A stretch of 64,000 bases of DNA from Zingiber officinale (Eukaryota > Streptophyta > Magnoliopsida > Zingiberales > Zingiberaceae): NCBI RefSeq assembly GCF_018446385.1, contig NC_055992.1, positions 100,458,947 to 100,522,946 of the forward strand, written 5' to 3'. How positions within the stretch are numbered: position 1 is the stretch's first letter; every line of letters begins with the position of its first letter. Shown piece after piece: positions 9,596 through 22,815 of this stretch. The notes beneath the pieces are model-generated. The model had not been told where the DNA came from. It was given only the letters and a program-made list of their open reading frames with translations, and ran no database searches. Position numbers and translations under genes: made by a program.

Positions 9596-11533
9596 TGACC
9601 TATTGATGCAGGAAGCATCCAACGATCGAACTCGTGTTTTGATAATGGCTGTAACGACCACCCTTCTTACTACTACTCTCTAAGGGTGACCGTTACCTAA
9701 CTATTACTCTACTCACTAGTATTACTTGTGCTATTATAGCAACACTTAGGTTTATCACGGCCCCAGAGGAAGTCCTACCGAAAAATTTCGGCAGAGTCTC
9801 CCCTGTACCGATGACCAAATCAATCATACAGACACTATATACACAGCCACAGGCGGCCAGAACATACTTTTTTCATAACCACGCAGTATAATAACACAAT
9901 AAGAAGAAGGAAACTACTCTAGCAATAGCAAACAACTATATCACTCCAACAATAGGACCCAACTACAAGTGCGGAATAAACTTAATTGCAATCTCAACTC
10001 ATAATAATATTTAAAAAAACTAAAAGAACTCTAAACAGAAGAGTCTTGACAATTTACCAGCAAACTCTGGATCTCTCCATAGTCCAGTCATCACACACCT
10101 TCATCACCACCACCTTGTCGCCTTCCTTTCATATTTTAGCTTTTCCTTTATCTGCAGTAGGAGGAAAAATAGATCTATAAGTGAAACACTTAGTAAATAC
10201 TATACTATCTCACAAAAACTCGAAGTGCATAAAAATGCAAACGATACTAAAACTGAAATGCTAAAAGAAATCTACTCATGCTCATCTAATAGCAAAGTAC
10301 TCAAATAAACTGCATACTCATGATATACAAGAATAAAGCTGAATACTGGAAATAATACTAAATATGCTCACTAAACTGATAAGAAAGTAATGAAACAAAT
10401 GTTGTATGCTTATAAATAAAGAAACTAAACTTCTGTTGATTCTAAAGAAATAATACTTGTTTCATTTACTTATAGCTTTATACTTGAAATTAATCTTTTA
10501 ATTTCTTTTACTTTTACTTTTCTTTCTTCTTCTTTTTCTTTCTTCTTCTTTTCTTTGGGCCCAGGCTTAGTACCATCTTATGTGCGCTCCCTAATAGAGA
10601 CTGTTGTAGTCCCACAGGGTAAAGACCTCGGTCTTACCAGGGTCGAGACCTCAGAAACGGTCACCTAGATTTGTTTAACGACAACCTCGGAAGTCGGGTA
10701 CTAGTCTCTTACTTTAATTTACTTGTTATCTCTTTTTAACTAGACCTTGGTCTTTTTCTTATTTATAGCTGCTCATTATAGCAAGGAAAGTCCAAACTAA
10801 ATGCTATGTGCATACATGTATATGCTAAAATCTGTTCATGCATATCTTAAAGCAAAGGGAAACAAAAATCAGCATACTACTATATGTTATAATCTGTTCA
10901 TGCACATCTTAAAGCAAAGGAAAACAAAAATCAGCATGCTACTATATGCTAAAATCTGTTCATATGAATACTAAAAATCTGCACATGTGAATAACAAAAA
11001 TCTGCACACGTGAATCATTAAAAATCTGCGAATGAACCAAAATTAAAAACTAATACGGCTCATGCTATTCTAATACTGCATACTTTAAATAAAGGCTGCC
11101 CTTCTAACTAAATAAGGGTTGTTCTTGCCCTTTGAGTTGCAAGGAAAATGCTAAACCATTCTAACTAATTAAAGGGTTGTTCTTGCCTTTTTGAGTAGCA
11201 AGGAAAATAATAAACCATTCTAACTAATTAAAGAGTTGTTCTTGCCTTTTTAAGTAGCAAGGAAAAAGCTAAATCATTCTAACTAATTAAAGGAAAACAA
11301 ATCTGAACTCTCTAAGCATGCTACAATAAACATAAATCAAGGAAAGTAAGTCTGAACTCTCTAAGCATGCTACAATAAACATAAATCAAGGAAAGTAAGT
11401 CTGAACTCTCTAAGCATGTTGTACTAAACATAAATCAAGGAAAACGAATCTGAATTCTCTAAGCATGTTGTACCAAACATAAATTAAGGAAAACGAATCT
11501 GAATTCTCTAAGCATGCTATACTAAACATAAAT

Positions 11534-14500
11534 TGTGAGATCTCGGAAAATTTAAATAAATAGGGTTATTGCAGAAATAGCCTTATAAAATTTTTCCGAA
11601 ATTTTTTGAAATTTTCTGGGAATTTTCCGGAGCTCGTACGACGGGTTTTACGGGGATTAGTTTCGGGTACGGATAAAGCCGAGTTGGGATACCCGTTTAA
11701 ATGAGGAAATGGTTATTTATATAATTCCTTTTTCCTTATTTCTTTTCCCCCAAAACTGCCGATCCCTACTTGCCTTCCCCGATCTCCCCTCTTCCTCTTC
11801 CTCTCTCTGTTCTCTCGCGGACGGGCGACGCCGAAGCAAGCCGAGAGCTCCGGTGATCTCCTTCGGCCGGCATCGACGCCTAGTAAGCCCAGATCCAGCC
11901 GAAGCCTCCTCCTCCTCGCTCTAATCTTTCTGAAGACACTCACGGGGACGAACCGACGCCGAGCGTGGACGAGTCGACGCCGACGATCGCCGGTGTAGAT
12001 CTATCTGCGAAGCTTGGAGAGGTGCCCTAGTCCGGATTTGTGCCACTCGATCGCCGGCGTGGGTAAGCTAGCCTTAACCGAAAACCCCTCTTCCCGATTT
12101 GCCTCTTGATTCATCACTGGACACTTGTTGATTCAAGGGTTTAGCTAGATTAGGGTTCTTCTTTTGGAATTGACTCTTTTTGTGCTGGATTCTTTCCCTG
12201 ATCGGATTGGTCATCTTCTTGTGGTTGGTTTAGGTTTCGGTTGAAGATGATGGGATCAATCGAGTTGTCGAGCAGAGGCTTGAAGGTTTATTGTGTGATC
12301 TGTGATCTCCAATCTTGTGATTGATCAGTCTTCTCTTTGATTGATTCCGGCCACCACATCCTTGGCAACAGATTAGTACGCTTAAGGTAAGGTTAGATTA
12401 TTAATTAGGTTGTTACTTGAATTTGGAATATCCACTTCTTGATGTTATCTTGATCCGAATGGTAGGGGAGAAATCCAGCAGGGAGGTTGTGTTCTGGAGG
12501 TGAGCGATAGGGATCTTGGACCTTATCTTCCTTGCTGCTGATTAAGGTCACGATTAAGGTAAGATTAGGGTGTGTGATCTTTGATTTCCATGGTTTGATC
12601 TACTATTTGATCCAAATGAATCTACCAGTGAGGTGAAGTTCTGGATTGTGAAGTAAACCCAGCAGAGAGGATCAGTAGGCTGTGAGCTGTCCTGTTTCTG
12701 TGGATTTAGAATTGGGTGCTGTGGTGTTCTTGATCCAACATCAACAGGGGCTGTGAGCTTGAGGTATGGTGTAAGGATTTTCGATCTTAGTTGTAGATCA
12801 TGGTGTGATTTGAATTCTAGATGATCTTGTTCTAGATTGGAATTAGGGTTTTACTTAGTTATTTATGTGGAGGGATTTTGATACATGTTGTAATTAGTTG
12901 TTAAATTGCGTAGATGTAATTGTGTAGAATAAATCCAATGAAATAGTTAGGGTTAGGGTAATTAACCCTAATCAACCGTTGGATTTCTAATCTAATTGGT
13001 GATTAGGGATTAGGTAACTAACCCTAATCGACCATTAGATTTAAATTGGTAAGTTGTGATTGTGGTGATTAGGGTTTTGCCCTAATTTAGTTTTTAGGAA
13101 TTTTATTTAGCTATTTCATTTGAATTTAGCTAAATAAAATATATATGTTGTTTGACACAGGACTCTGATTCGAGACGGGCGTCTCGACTTCGGATTTGGA
13201 TTGTACCATCTATTTGAGGCGGGTACCCTTTGACTTATCTTTTGATAATGTCTTATGATATGTGTAGCTTATATATACTTACCAGTGGCAGATAGTAGAT
13301 TATTTTCTTCCCTGGTCTTAGCTAGTTGATACCTATCGCATGCTTCATCTGCTAGTTGCTTTACTTCAGGATTGGATACTTATCTCTTGCCATGTATATA
13401 TCTGTTCATAGAGATGCATATCTATAGTGCGCTACTCTACTGGATTAGTTGCTTTACATGTGTGATACATGCTCTTGGATTCATGATACTTACATCATTG
13501 TTATATGTGATGTCTTTGGATTATGCTGTTTATATCATGGTTATATATATGCGTTTTGGCACACACATATATGGAGGAGGCTATGTTCGGGTATGACATA
13601 CTGTAGCATCATGCACCATCTGCATGATTGCATCTGGCGATTGACGACTCCATTATTGTTGAGCTCGTCGGCTACATAGGCCCGCACACAACGTGTTTCA
13701 CTGCATGGGTAGTGGCACGGCACTTGGGGTGTGTATGGCGGGTTGCTCGGTGGTGCACCGCCGGGGTGCTCATGGGTAACACGTCAGGGATCCCTCCCCG
13801 TCATCGCGTACCGGGAGTTGAGAGCATTTCGCTCCCTCACTATGTTTGAGGTAGGAGGATAGGTGTACTCGACAAGATCCCGTCCACTCGGTCACTCATC
13901 GGGGTAGTGACGGCAGAGTGCACGGTGTCCCTACCCACTCGGTCTCACCATTGTGTGTGAGATGGTGATGGGTGACCATGTCATATTGCATCATATGCAC
14001 GGATTGCATTCGTTATGATTGATGCATTTTGGTGATTGCATATGATTGACATGCATACAGGATACATGCTTTTGCTCTGACTACTTTTATCTCTGTATGT
14101 TGACAGTCAGTTGCTCAAGCCTCGCAGGTGAGCACAGTTTATTTCAGTTATGCATTTTCTTATCATTCTTGCTATAGACTGTACTTTATGCCTTTTGCTG
14201 GTTATTACAGTTTATTTCAGCTATGCATATCTGTTATACTGTTAGGAGACCGTACCGTAGGTTGTACTGTTAGGAGATTGTACTGTAGGCTCTATGGTTT
14301 AGTGTACTGTACCTTAGGATATTACTGGTAGTTATATATTGCTGTACATGTCTATTGGATTACCTGCTGAGTTCATTGAACTCACCCCGTTTTTATTACC
14401 ATTTCAGGTTGAGGCCGTCAGGAGAGATTCCAGTCGCTAGCCCCATTATCGCGAGGATTTTCTTTGTCGGATTATATTTGGCTTTTGCATCTTATATACT

Positions 14501-14850
14501 TGTAATGTGGGTTTGTATTGTGGACTTTGTGTCGAACCTTTGGGTTTGCTGCTTTTGTTTTCCGCTGCGAATTTTCACACTACTTCGTGGATTTGCTTTC
14601 TTCGTTGTAGTGGAGTAGGATGTGTACCTATATCTTCGTTGAGTTTATATCGTTCTTCCTTATTAAACTACGTGGATTGATTATATGTTGAGCTGTGTGG
14701 AATGTTGATATAAACTGCGTGGTTGGTTTCTTATTTGTGTTGAGTGTGGCCGAGGTATAGATATATGTATACTGAGATTCATATTGTCCGCCGTACAGGG
14801 GAGATGCTGCCGAAATTTCTTCGGACAGGGACTACCTGGGGGGCGTGACA
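11534..14850 (+). repeat. 5' LTR of F (3.3 kb)
   Basis: TGTGAGATC to GGGGCGTGACA. It has an AT-rich start, a TATA box near 11714, a GC-rich CT-tract leader (11770-12070), and then long non-coding sequence with GGTAAGG/GTAAG splice-donor-like phrases. A segment at about 13545-13985 differs from the 3' LTR by many small indels, while the rest is almost the same. Confidence 0.92.
11710..11725 (+). promoter_or_regulatory. probable LTR promoter TATA box of F
   Basis: TTATTTATATAATTCC lies about 45 bp upstream of a CT-rich leader, the usual layout of a plant pol II start. It is repeated at about 19638 in the 3' LTR. Confidence 0.5.
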
Positions 14851-14855
14851 ATTTT

Positions 14856-14867
14856 TGGTATCAGAGC
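14856..14867 (+). promoter_or_regulatory. primer-binding site of F
   Basis: TGGTATCAGAGC, complementary to the 3' end of initiator-Met tRNA, five bases after the LTR. Similar tggtatcagagc phrases recur at 14930-14942 and 15023-15034, so the leader has repeated the primer-site segment. Confidence 0.85.
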
Positions 14868-15300
14868 GAGGTTCACGATACTTGCTCTTCGTTTTGGATT
14901 TTCGAGGTTTATCTGATACCAATTTATTTGGTATCAGAGCTAGGCTCCGATTCCGGATTTTTGTGTCTTGGAGTTTGTTAGCGTATCTGGATTTTCGGGA
15001 TTTTATCTGATACCAATTTTTGGTATCAGAGCCTATCTGATCCTAGTTCGTACGAGTTTTGCGATACCTACTTGTCGGGTTTCGGATTTACGAGGCTTAT
15101 TTTCGTGAGCATTTCTCGGTATTTTGGATTTGTATGGATTTTCGTCGACTTACTCGTTTCGGAATTTCGAGGTATTTTGACGCGGTTTTATTGGTTCTAT
15201 TTGGGGCTAAGCAGCGACAGGATATCTCCAGACGGCAAATAGGTAATTTAGGTAATTTTTCAGTTCTTATACAATAGTGACAGTAACATTTTCTTTGGAT

Positions 15301-16740
15301 ATGCCACCTACACGTGTCTGCAAGACGTGGGCGACCACGAAGAGGCGGTAGATTCTCCCGAGACGAGTCTTGAGAGAGTCTGTAGGGTTGAGCCCCGACC
15401 GCCGCACTTCGTGTCATTGTGGCACGGTGCTTATCGGACCCGATAGCTCCGAGGTACCTACCTGTACCACCAGTGGTACCACCATCGCAGATCGGCACCT
15501 CCCCACAGTAGTACTGCAGATACCCGGCACCCCTCTAGCCGTGTCTGCTACCCGTGATACCGTCGGTTCTGCATCGGCACCCCAGACAGAGAGTTACTTC
15601 TTACGATCGCCCATCGTACCTTTAGTCGTCCCTACTTATGCCTACCTGTAGTTCCACTAGTGGTTCCTACCATGTTTATGTGGCAGCACCAGTGGTACCT
15701 CCTCCAACCCATAGGATCGGCTCCGGTGGTTCTGTCCATCCCGTAGCAATATCTACGAATATGGTTGCGGCACTGGCACGGATCTTAGCGGAGTTGGTGA
15801 AAAGCCAATTCACGCTATTTCGCGGGAGGATCCGAGCGTGGCTCAATCTTGGATAGAGTCTATGGAGCGGACATTCTTTACATGGCTCGCTCCGAGTGGG
15901 AGAAGGCCGAGCTGGCTGCTTACCACTTACGAGACGGGGCGGAGATCTGGTGGGACACGCAGCGCTCGATTATAGGCGAGCAACATATTACATGGGCGAG
16001 ATTTAGGGAGACATTCGAGAGTCAATATTTTCCCCGGGCGTGTCGGATGACACGTCGGTGATTTTCTGAGTCTTCGGTAGAATAATGCCAGATTCTGTCC
16101 TGAGTTAGTTGTCAAGGATAGATCTCGTATGCTTCAGTTTGTCCAGGGACTAGACGGGCATCTTCAGGTGAAGATTGCCGGTTTGGTAGTTCATCATACA
16201 TAGAGGCACTGGTAGAACTCTTATGATTGAGTTAGCTCATCAGAGAGTAAATGCGGACAAATAGAGGAAGCAGACTGATCGGACTTCCGGACAAATCCAG
16301 CAGCCACAGACAACTGGACAGCAGCAGAGCAGTCGCACACAGACGGGTCAGAGTACTTCTGGGTCATCTAGTCGACCCCAGAAGTCCGGACGATCTTCAT
16401 CAGGACGTTCCCGGTCTTCTTAGCAGAACCGGAAACAGTCCACCGGTGACTCTCACTGCATCCAATGCGGGTCTCGAGATCACATCATCTCTGCATGTGC
16501 TCTGGGACAGTCAATTTGCTATTATTGCAAACTGCCTGGACATTTGAGCCGAGGCTGTTCGCTGAAGGCTCAGCATGTAGCTTCCGGAGTTTCTGTTCCG
16601 GGAGGACAGTTTGGTCAGTCCGGGACTCAGCGAGGCGGGTCGAAAGCCCAATCTTCGCATCGTCAGCAGGGGGCAGCTCCTCCTGCAACAACTGCATATG
16701 GCATGCACGAGCAGGAGCATTCTGGTGTCCTTGTGGAGAA
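15301..16740 (+). pseudogene. gag: chromovirus gag remnant (element F)
   Basis: An ATG at 15301 (MPPTRVCKTW) opens a frame that stops almost at once. Recognisable Gag pieces are a capsid-type stretch at about 15849-16061 (WEKAELAAYHLRDGAEIWW and RETFESQYFP). Further down are two tandem CCHC zinc knuckles in one frame: CIQCGSRDHIISAC (16457-16498) and CYYCKLPGHLSRGC (16517-16558). Many small indels break the frame between these. The sequence then jumps into reverse transcriptase, so the protease region is missing. Confidence 0.78.
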
Positions 16741-16767
16741 CCCCACGGTATCCCGCCTTAGTGCTCT

Positions 16768-17919
16768 CCTGTACTATTCGTCAAGAAGAAGGATGGTACT
16801 CTGAGGTTGTGCATTGATTACAGACAGCTGAATGCAGTGACTATCAGAAATAAGTACCCCTTGCCACGGATTGAGGATTTATTTGATCAGCTTAGAGATA
16901 CATCAGTGTATTCCAAGATTGATCTGCGGTCTGGATATCATCAGCTGAGAGTCAGAGATTATGATATTCAGAAGACAGCATTCCTCACCAGATACGGACA
17001 TTATGAGTTTTTGGTAATGCCATTTGGGCTTACCAATGCTCCTGCAGTATTTATGGATCTGATGAACCGTATCTTTTTGGAGTACCTAGATCAGTTTGTT
17101 ATTGTGTTTATCGATGATATATTGATCTATTCGCGTTCCGAGGAGGAGCACGCGCAGCATCTTCGCATAGTCTTGGAGACTCTTCGACGACATCATCTGT
17201 ATGCGAAGTTCAGCAAGTGTGCATTTTGGCTTCCCTCAGTTGGCTTTCTAGGACACGTGGTGTCTAGCCGAGGTATTTCTGTGGATCCTCAGAAGATCGA
17301 GGCTATCACTAGCTGGGAGCAGCCGAAGTCAGTCCAGGAGATCCGTAGTTTCTTGGGCTTGGCTGGATATTACCGACGATTCGTTGAGGGTTTCTCCAGC
17401 ATTGCTATGCCGTTGACACGTCTGACTAGGAAAGGCGTGAAGTTCACGTGGTCAGAGGCTTGTGAGACCAGCTTCCAGGAGCTGAAGCGGAGATTAGTAT
17501 CAGCACCAGTTCTGGTTTTACCTTCTGGTGATGACGGATTCATACTTTACACAGACGCATCTCTTCAGGGCTTGGGCGCTGTTTTGATGCAGCACGGTAG
17601 GGTAGTCTCCTATGCTTCTCGTCAGTTGAAGAAGCATGAGAAGAACTACCCAATACATGATTTAGAGCTAGCTGCTATTATCTTTGCTTTGAAGATTTGG
17701 CGACATCATCTTTATGGTATTACTTTTGAGATTCTTACTGATCATAAGAGTCTCAAATATATTTTTACACAGAAGGAACTCAATCTCCGACAGAGGAGAT
17801 GGATGGAGTTCCTGAAGGATTATGATTGTACTATTAGCTACCATCCGGGTAAAGCTAATGTGGTTGCTGATGCACTGAGCAGGAAGTCCAGAGGGACTTT
17901 AGCTTGTCAACAAGTTTGA
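16768..17919 (+). pseudogene. pol: chromovirus reverse transcriptase/RNase H, N-terminally truncated (F)
   Basis: The frame opens at [20 protein letters not shown]. The first part of reverse transcriptase and all of protease are lost at a junction near 16760. The remainder is well preserved: [13 protein letters not shown], the catalytic FIDDILIYS box, [10 protein letters not shown] and [12 protein letters not shown]. The RNase H domain follows with [46 protein letters not shown] and [15 protein letters not shown]. It would copy element RNA to DNA in virus-like particles if complete. The open frame stops at 17919, before integrase. Confidence 0.88.
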
Positions 17920-19370
17920 TCACGGACTTGATTCGAGGATTCTCGAGTTGGGCCTTGAGGAGCGGGGATGACAGAGCAGGTATTCTTGTTACTATGGTTG
18001 CTCATCGTCGATCGGGATGAGGATTCGAGAGGCCCGTGCCGAGATCAAGATTTACGCTCATTAGCAGATAGCTTCCGGACAAGAGACCGAGTTTACGAGA
18101 TGACGAGGGTATTGTTTATTTCCGAGGTAGATTATGTGTACCTCGACTCACCCGGTCATGGAGGAGTTACTTGAGGCTCATCGCTCTAGATTTGCTATCC
18201 ACCAGGCGGGACCCGTATGTATCGGATTTGAGGCGTTCCTATTGGTGGAACGGTATGAAAAAGGACATCACGGAGTTTGTTGCTAGATGTCTTATCCGCC
18301 GCCAGTGAAGGCCGAGCACCGAGACCGCCGTTTATCGCAGAGGATCCCTATTCCAGTGTGGGTGGGAGCATATTACTATGGACTTCGTGGTAGGATTGCC
18401 TAGGACTCGACGAGGCCATGATGCGATTTGGGTAATCGTGACCGATTAACCAAATCCGCACTTTTTAGCGATCCGGAAGACGGATTCCTCGGATCGATTA
18501 GCAGAGTTATCTTGTCGAGAGATTATCGATTGCATGGAGTTCCGTTGAGCATTATATCATAGAGACCCACGGTTCACGTCCCGATTCTGCAGCAGGCCTT
18601 GGGCACACTGCTTCGTTTCAGTACGGCATTCCATCCGCAGACGGATGGACAGGCGGAGCGAGACATTGGAGGACTTGCCGAGGTCTTGTGTCATGGACTT
18701 GGAGGCGCTGGGAGGACCACCGCCATTAGTGGAGTTCGCCTACAACAACGGCTATCATTCGGCTATCCAGATGGCACCGTTGAGGCGTTGTATGGTAGGC
18801 CTTGTCGGACACCCATCCTCCGGGAAGAGGTTGGGAGGCTCGATTAGTAGGACCTCGAGAGCTCAAGATGCGAGTCGGTTCGCACTATCGACGGAGGATG
18901 TCGAGGCCCAGACCGAAGAGTTATGCCGATCGAGACGGAGACCCCAGTACTCCATTGGTGATCACGTATTTTTAGGGTTTCACCCACGAAAGGGGTGAAG
19001 AGATTTGGTCTCCGAGGTAAGCTATCTCCCGATATATTGGACCATTCCGGATCTTGGAGAGGATTGGGGCAGTAGCCTACCGTCTGGCGCTACCACCATC
19101 TCTAGTTGGCATTCATGATGTATTCCATGTATCTATGCCGAGGAGATACGTATCCGATCCGGCACATGTACATCGGATATATCTGTTCTATTCAGACTGA
19201 TGTTACTTACGAGGAGGTTCGGATTCGGACCGTGAGAGCGCCAAACAAGACTGTCCTGATCGTTAAAGTCGATGACAGATCATTCGACGAGGAGGCTACG
19301 TGGGAGCTGGAGGATACGATCCGAGCTCGATACCCCATCTTTCTACTTGAGGTATGTGGGTTAGAGTTTC
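17920..19370 (+). pseudogene. integrase and chromodomain remnants of F
   Basis: Shredded by small indels. Pieces in order: the zinc-finger region (GGTRMY, WWNGMKKDI-like, about 18195-18300), the start of the integrase core (MDFVVGLPRTRRGHDAIWVIVTD, from about 18376) and an ATAFHPQTDGQAER-like box near 18625. At 19196-19345 is a chromodomain-like end with DEEATWELED and RARYP. Chromodomains steer integration to heterochromatin in this lineage. No single frame spans the region. Confidence 0.72.
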
Positions 19371-19461
19371 TTTTCAGCATTTATACGGTTTGGTTATATT
19401 TTAGTGTTTGCTGTTAGTTATAGCGAAATTTGGGGACCAAATTTTTATTAGTAGGGGAGGA

Positions 19462-22400
19462 TGTGAGATCTCGGAAAATTTAAATAAATAGGGTTATTGC
19501 AGAAATAGCCTTATAAAATTTTTCCGAAATTTTTAGAAATTTTCTGGGAATTTTCCGGAGCTCGTACGACGGGTTTTGCGGGGATTAGTTTCGGGTACGG
19601 ATAAAGCCGAGTTGGGATACCCGTTTAAATGAGGAAATGGTTATTTATATAATTCCTTTTTCCTTATTTCTTTTCCCCCAAAACCGCCGATCCCTACTTG
19701 CCTTCCCCGATCTCCCCTCTTCCTCTTCCTCTCTCTGTTCTCTCGCGGACGGGCGACGCCGAAGCAAGCCGAGAGCTCCGGTGATCTCCTTCGGCCGGCA
19801 TCGACGCCTAGTAAGCCCAGATCCAGCCGAAGCCTCCTCCTCCTCGCTCTAATCTTTCTGAAGACACTCACGGGGACGAACCGACGCCGAGCGTGGACGA
19901 GTCGACGCCGACGATCGCCGGTGTAGATCTATCTGCGAAGCTTGGAGAGGTGCCCTAGTCCGGATTTGTGCCACTCGATCGCCGGCGTGGGTAAGCTAGC
20001 CTTAACCGAAAACCCCTCTTCCCGATTTGCCTCTTGATTCATCACTGGACACTTGTTGATTCAAGGGTTTAGCTAGATTAGGGTTCTTCTTTTGGAATTG
20101 ACTCTTTTGTGCCGGATTCTTTCCCTGATCGGATTGGTCATCTTCTTGTGGTTGGTTTAGGTTTCGGTTGAAGATGATGGGATCAATCGAGTTGTCGAGC
20201 AGAGGCTTGAAGGTTTATTGTGTGATCTGTGATCTCCAATCTTGTGATTGATCAGTCTTCTCTTTGATTGATTCCGGCCACCACATCCTTGGCAACAGAT
20301 TAGTACGCTTAAGGTAAGGTTAGATTATTAATTAGGTTGTTACTTGAATTTGGAATATCCACTTCTTGATGTTATCTTGATCCGAATGGTAGGGGAGAAA
20401 TCCAGCAGGGAGGTTGTGTTCTGGAGGTGAGCGATAGGGATCTTGGACCTTATCTTCCTTGCTGCTGATTAAGGTCACGATTAAGGTAAGATTAGGGTGT
20501 GTGATCTTTGATTTCCATGGTTTGATCTACTATTTGATCCAAATGAATCTACCAGTGAGGTGAAGTTCTGGATTGTGAAGTAAACCCAGCAGAGAGGATC
20601 AGTAGGCTGTGAGCTGTCCTGTTTCTGTGGATTTAGAATTGGGTGCTGTGGTGTTCTTGATCCAACATCAACAGGGGCTGTGAGCTTGAGGTATGGTGTA
20701 AGGATTTTCGATCTTAGTTGTAGATCATGGTGTGATTTGAATTCTAGATGATCTTGTTCTAGATTGGAATTAGGGTTTTACTTAGTTATTTATGTGGAGG
20801 GATTTTGATACATGTTGTAATTAGTTGTTAAATTGCGTAGATGTAATTGTGTAGAATAAATCCAATGAAATAGTTAGGGTTAGGGTAATTAACCCTAATC
20901 AACCGTTGGATTTCTAATCTAATTGGTGATTAGGGATTAGGTAACTAACCCTAATCGACCATTAGATTTAAATTGGTAAGTTGTGATTGTGGTGATTAGG
21001 GTTTTGCCCTAATTTAGTTTTAGGAATTTTATTTAGCTATTTCATTTGAATTTAGCTAAATAAAATATATATGTTGTTTGACACAGGACTCTGATTCGAG
21101 ACGGGCGTCTCGACTTCGGATTTGGATTGTACCATCTATTTGAGGCGGGTACCCTTTGACTTATCTTTTGATAATGTCTTATGATATGTGTAGCTTATAT
21201 ATACTTACCAGTGGCAGATAGTAGATTATTTTCTTCCCTGGTCTTAGCTAGTTGATACCTATCGCATGCTTCATCTGCTAGTTGCTTTACTTCAGGATTG
21301 GATACTTATCTCTTGCCATGTATATATCTGTTCATAGAGATGCATATCTATAGTGCGCTACTCTACTGGATTAGTTGCTTTACATGTGTGATACATGCTC
21401 TTGGATTCATGATACTTACATCATTGTTATATGTGATGTCTTTGGATTATGCTGTTTATATCATGGTTATATATATGCGTTTACCTTTTGGGCACACACA
21501 TATATGGAGGAGGCTATGTTCAGGTATGACATACTGTAGCATCATGCACCATCCTGCATGATTGCATGCTGGGCGATTGACGACTCCATTATTGTTGAGC
21601 TCGTCGGCCGGCTACATAGGCCTGCACACAACGTGTTTCACTGCATGGGTAGTGGCACAACACTCGGGTGTGTATGGTAGGTTGCTCGGTGGTGCACCGC
21701 TGGGGTGCTCATGGGTAGCACGATACACGGGGTTGCAGCCGGATCCCTCCCCGTCATCAGGGAGTTGAGAGCATTGCGCTCCCTCACTATGTTTGAGGTA
21801 GGAGGATAGGTGTACTCCGACAAGATCCCGTCCACTGGGTAGTGACGGCAGAGTGCACGGTGTCACAGCCCTACCCACTCGGTCTCACCATTGTGTGTGA
21901 GATGGCTGACTGGTTGACAGGGGTGACCATGTCATATTGCATCATATGCACGGATTGCATTCGTTATGATTGATGCATTTTGGTGATTGCATATGATTGA
22001 CATGCATACAGGATACATGCTTTTGCTCTGACTACTTTTATCTCTGTATGTTGACAGTCAGTTGCCCAAGCCTCGCAGGTGAGCACAGTTTATTTCAGTT
22101 ATGCATTTTCTTATCATTCTTGCTATAGACTGTACTTTATGCCTTTTGCTGGTTATTACAGTTTATTTCAGCTATGCATATCTGTTATACTGTTAGGAGA
22201 CCGTACCGTAGGTTGTACTGTTAGGAGATTGTACTGTAGGCTCTATGGTTTAGTGTACTGTACCTTAGGATATTACTGGTAGTTATATATTGCTGTACAT
22301 GTCTATTGGATTACCTGCTGAGTTCATTGAACTCACCCCGTTTTTATTACCATTTCAGGTTGAGGCCGTCAGGAGAGATTCCAGTCGCTAGCCCCATTAT

Positions 22401-22815
22401 CGCGAGGATTTTCTTTGTCGGATTATATTTGGCTTTTGCATCTTATATACTTGTAATGTGGGTTTGTATTGTGGACTTTATGTCGAACCTTTGGGTTTGC
22501 TGCTTTTGTTTTCCGCTGCGAATTTTCACACTACTTCGTGGATTTGCTTTCTTCGTTGTAGTGGAGTAGGATGTGTACCTATATCTTCGTTGAGTTTATA
22601 TCGTTCTTCCTTATTAAACTACGTGGATTGATTATATGTTGAGCTGTGTGGAATGTTGATATAAACTGCGTGGTTGGTTTCTTATTTGTATTGTATTGTT
22701 CCGGCCGAGTGTGGCCGAGGTATAGATATATGTATACTGAGATTCATATTGTCCGCCGTACAGGGGAGATGGTGCCGAAATTTCTTCGGACAGGGACTAC
22801 CTGGGGGGCGTGACA
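19462..22815 (+). repeat. 3' LTR of F
   Basis: Preceded by the polypurine tract gtaggggagga (19451-19461). Same ends and order as the 5' LTR. It is longer by about 37 bp, mostly because of the variable segment at 21480-21930. Confidence 0.92.

Larger units (their letters stand above)
11534..22815 (+). mobile_element. Ty3/gypsy chromovirus F (Tekay/Del-like) with both LTRs
   Basis: 11.3 kb, flanked by taaat (11529-11533 and 22816-22820), LTRs of about 3.3 kb from TGTGAGATC to GTGACA. The order is 5' LTR, primer site, gag remnant, reverse transcriptase/RNase H, integrase remnant, chromodomain remnant, polypurine tract, 3' LTR. The C-terminal chromodomain and very long LTRs point to the Tekay/Del lineage. 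The LTRs look near identical over most of their length, implying a recent insertion, yet the interior is broken. Confidence 0.93.

Noticed and set aside
12945-13030. ttagggttaggg and aaccctaatc phrases as interstitial telomere repeats
   Set aside because: Only one or two units in a row, of a type different from the plant TTTAGGG repeat, and present identically in both LTRs of F.
14128-14618. Hydrophobic small open frames in the F LTR (repeated at 22079-22569)
   Set aside because: They lie wholly within LTR sequence. T-rich composition explains the hydrophobic residues, and there is no homology I recognise.
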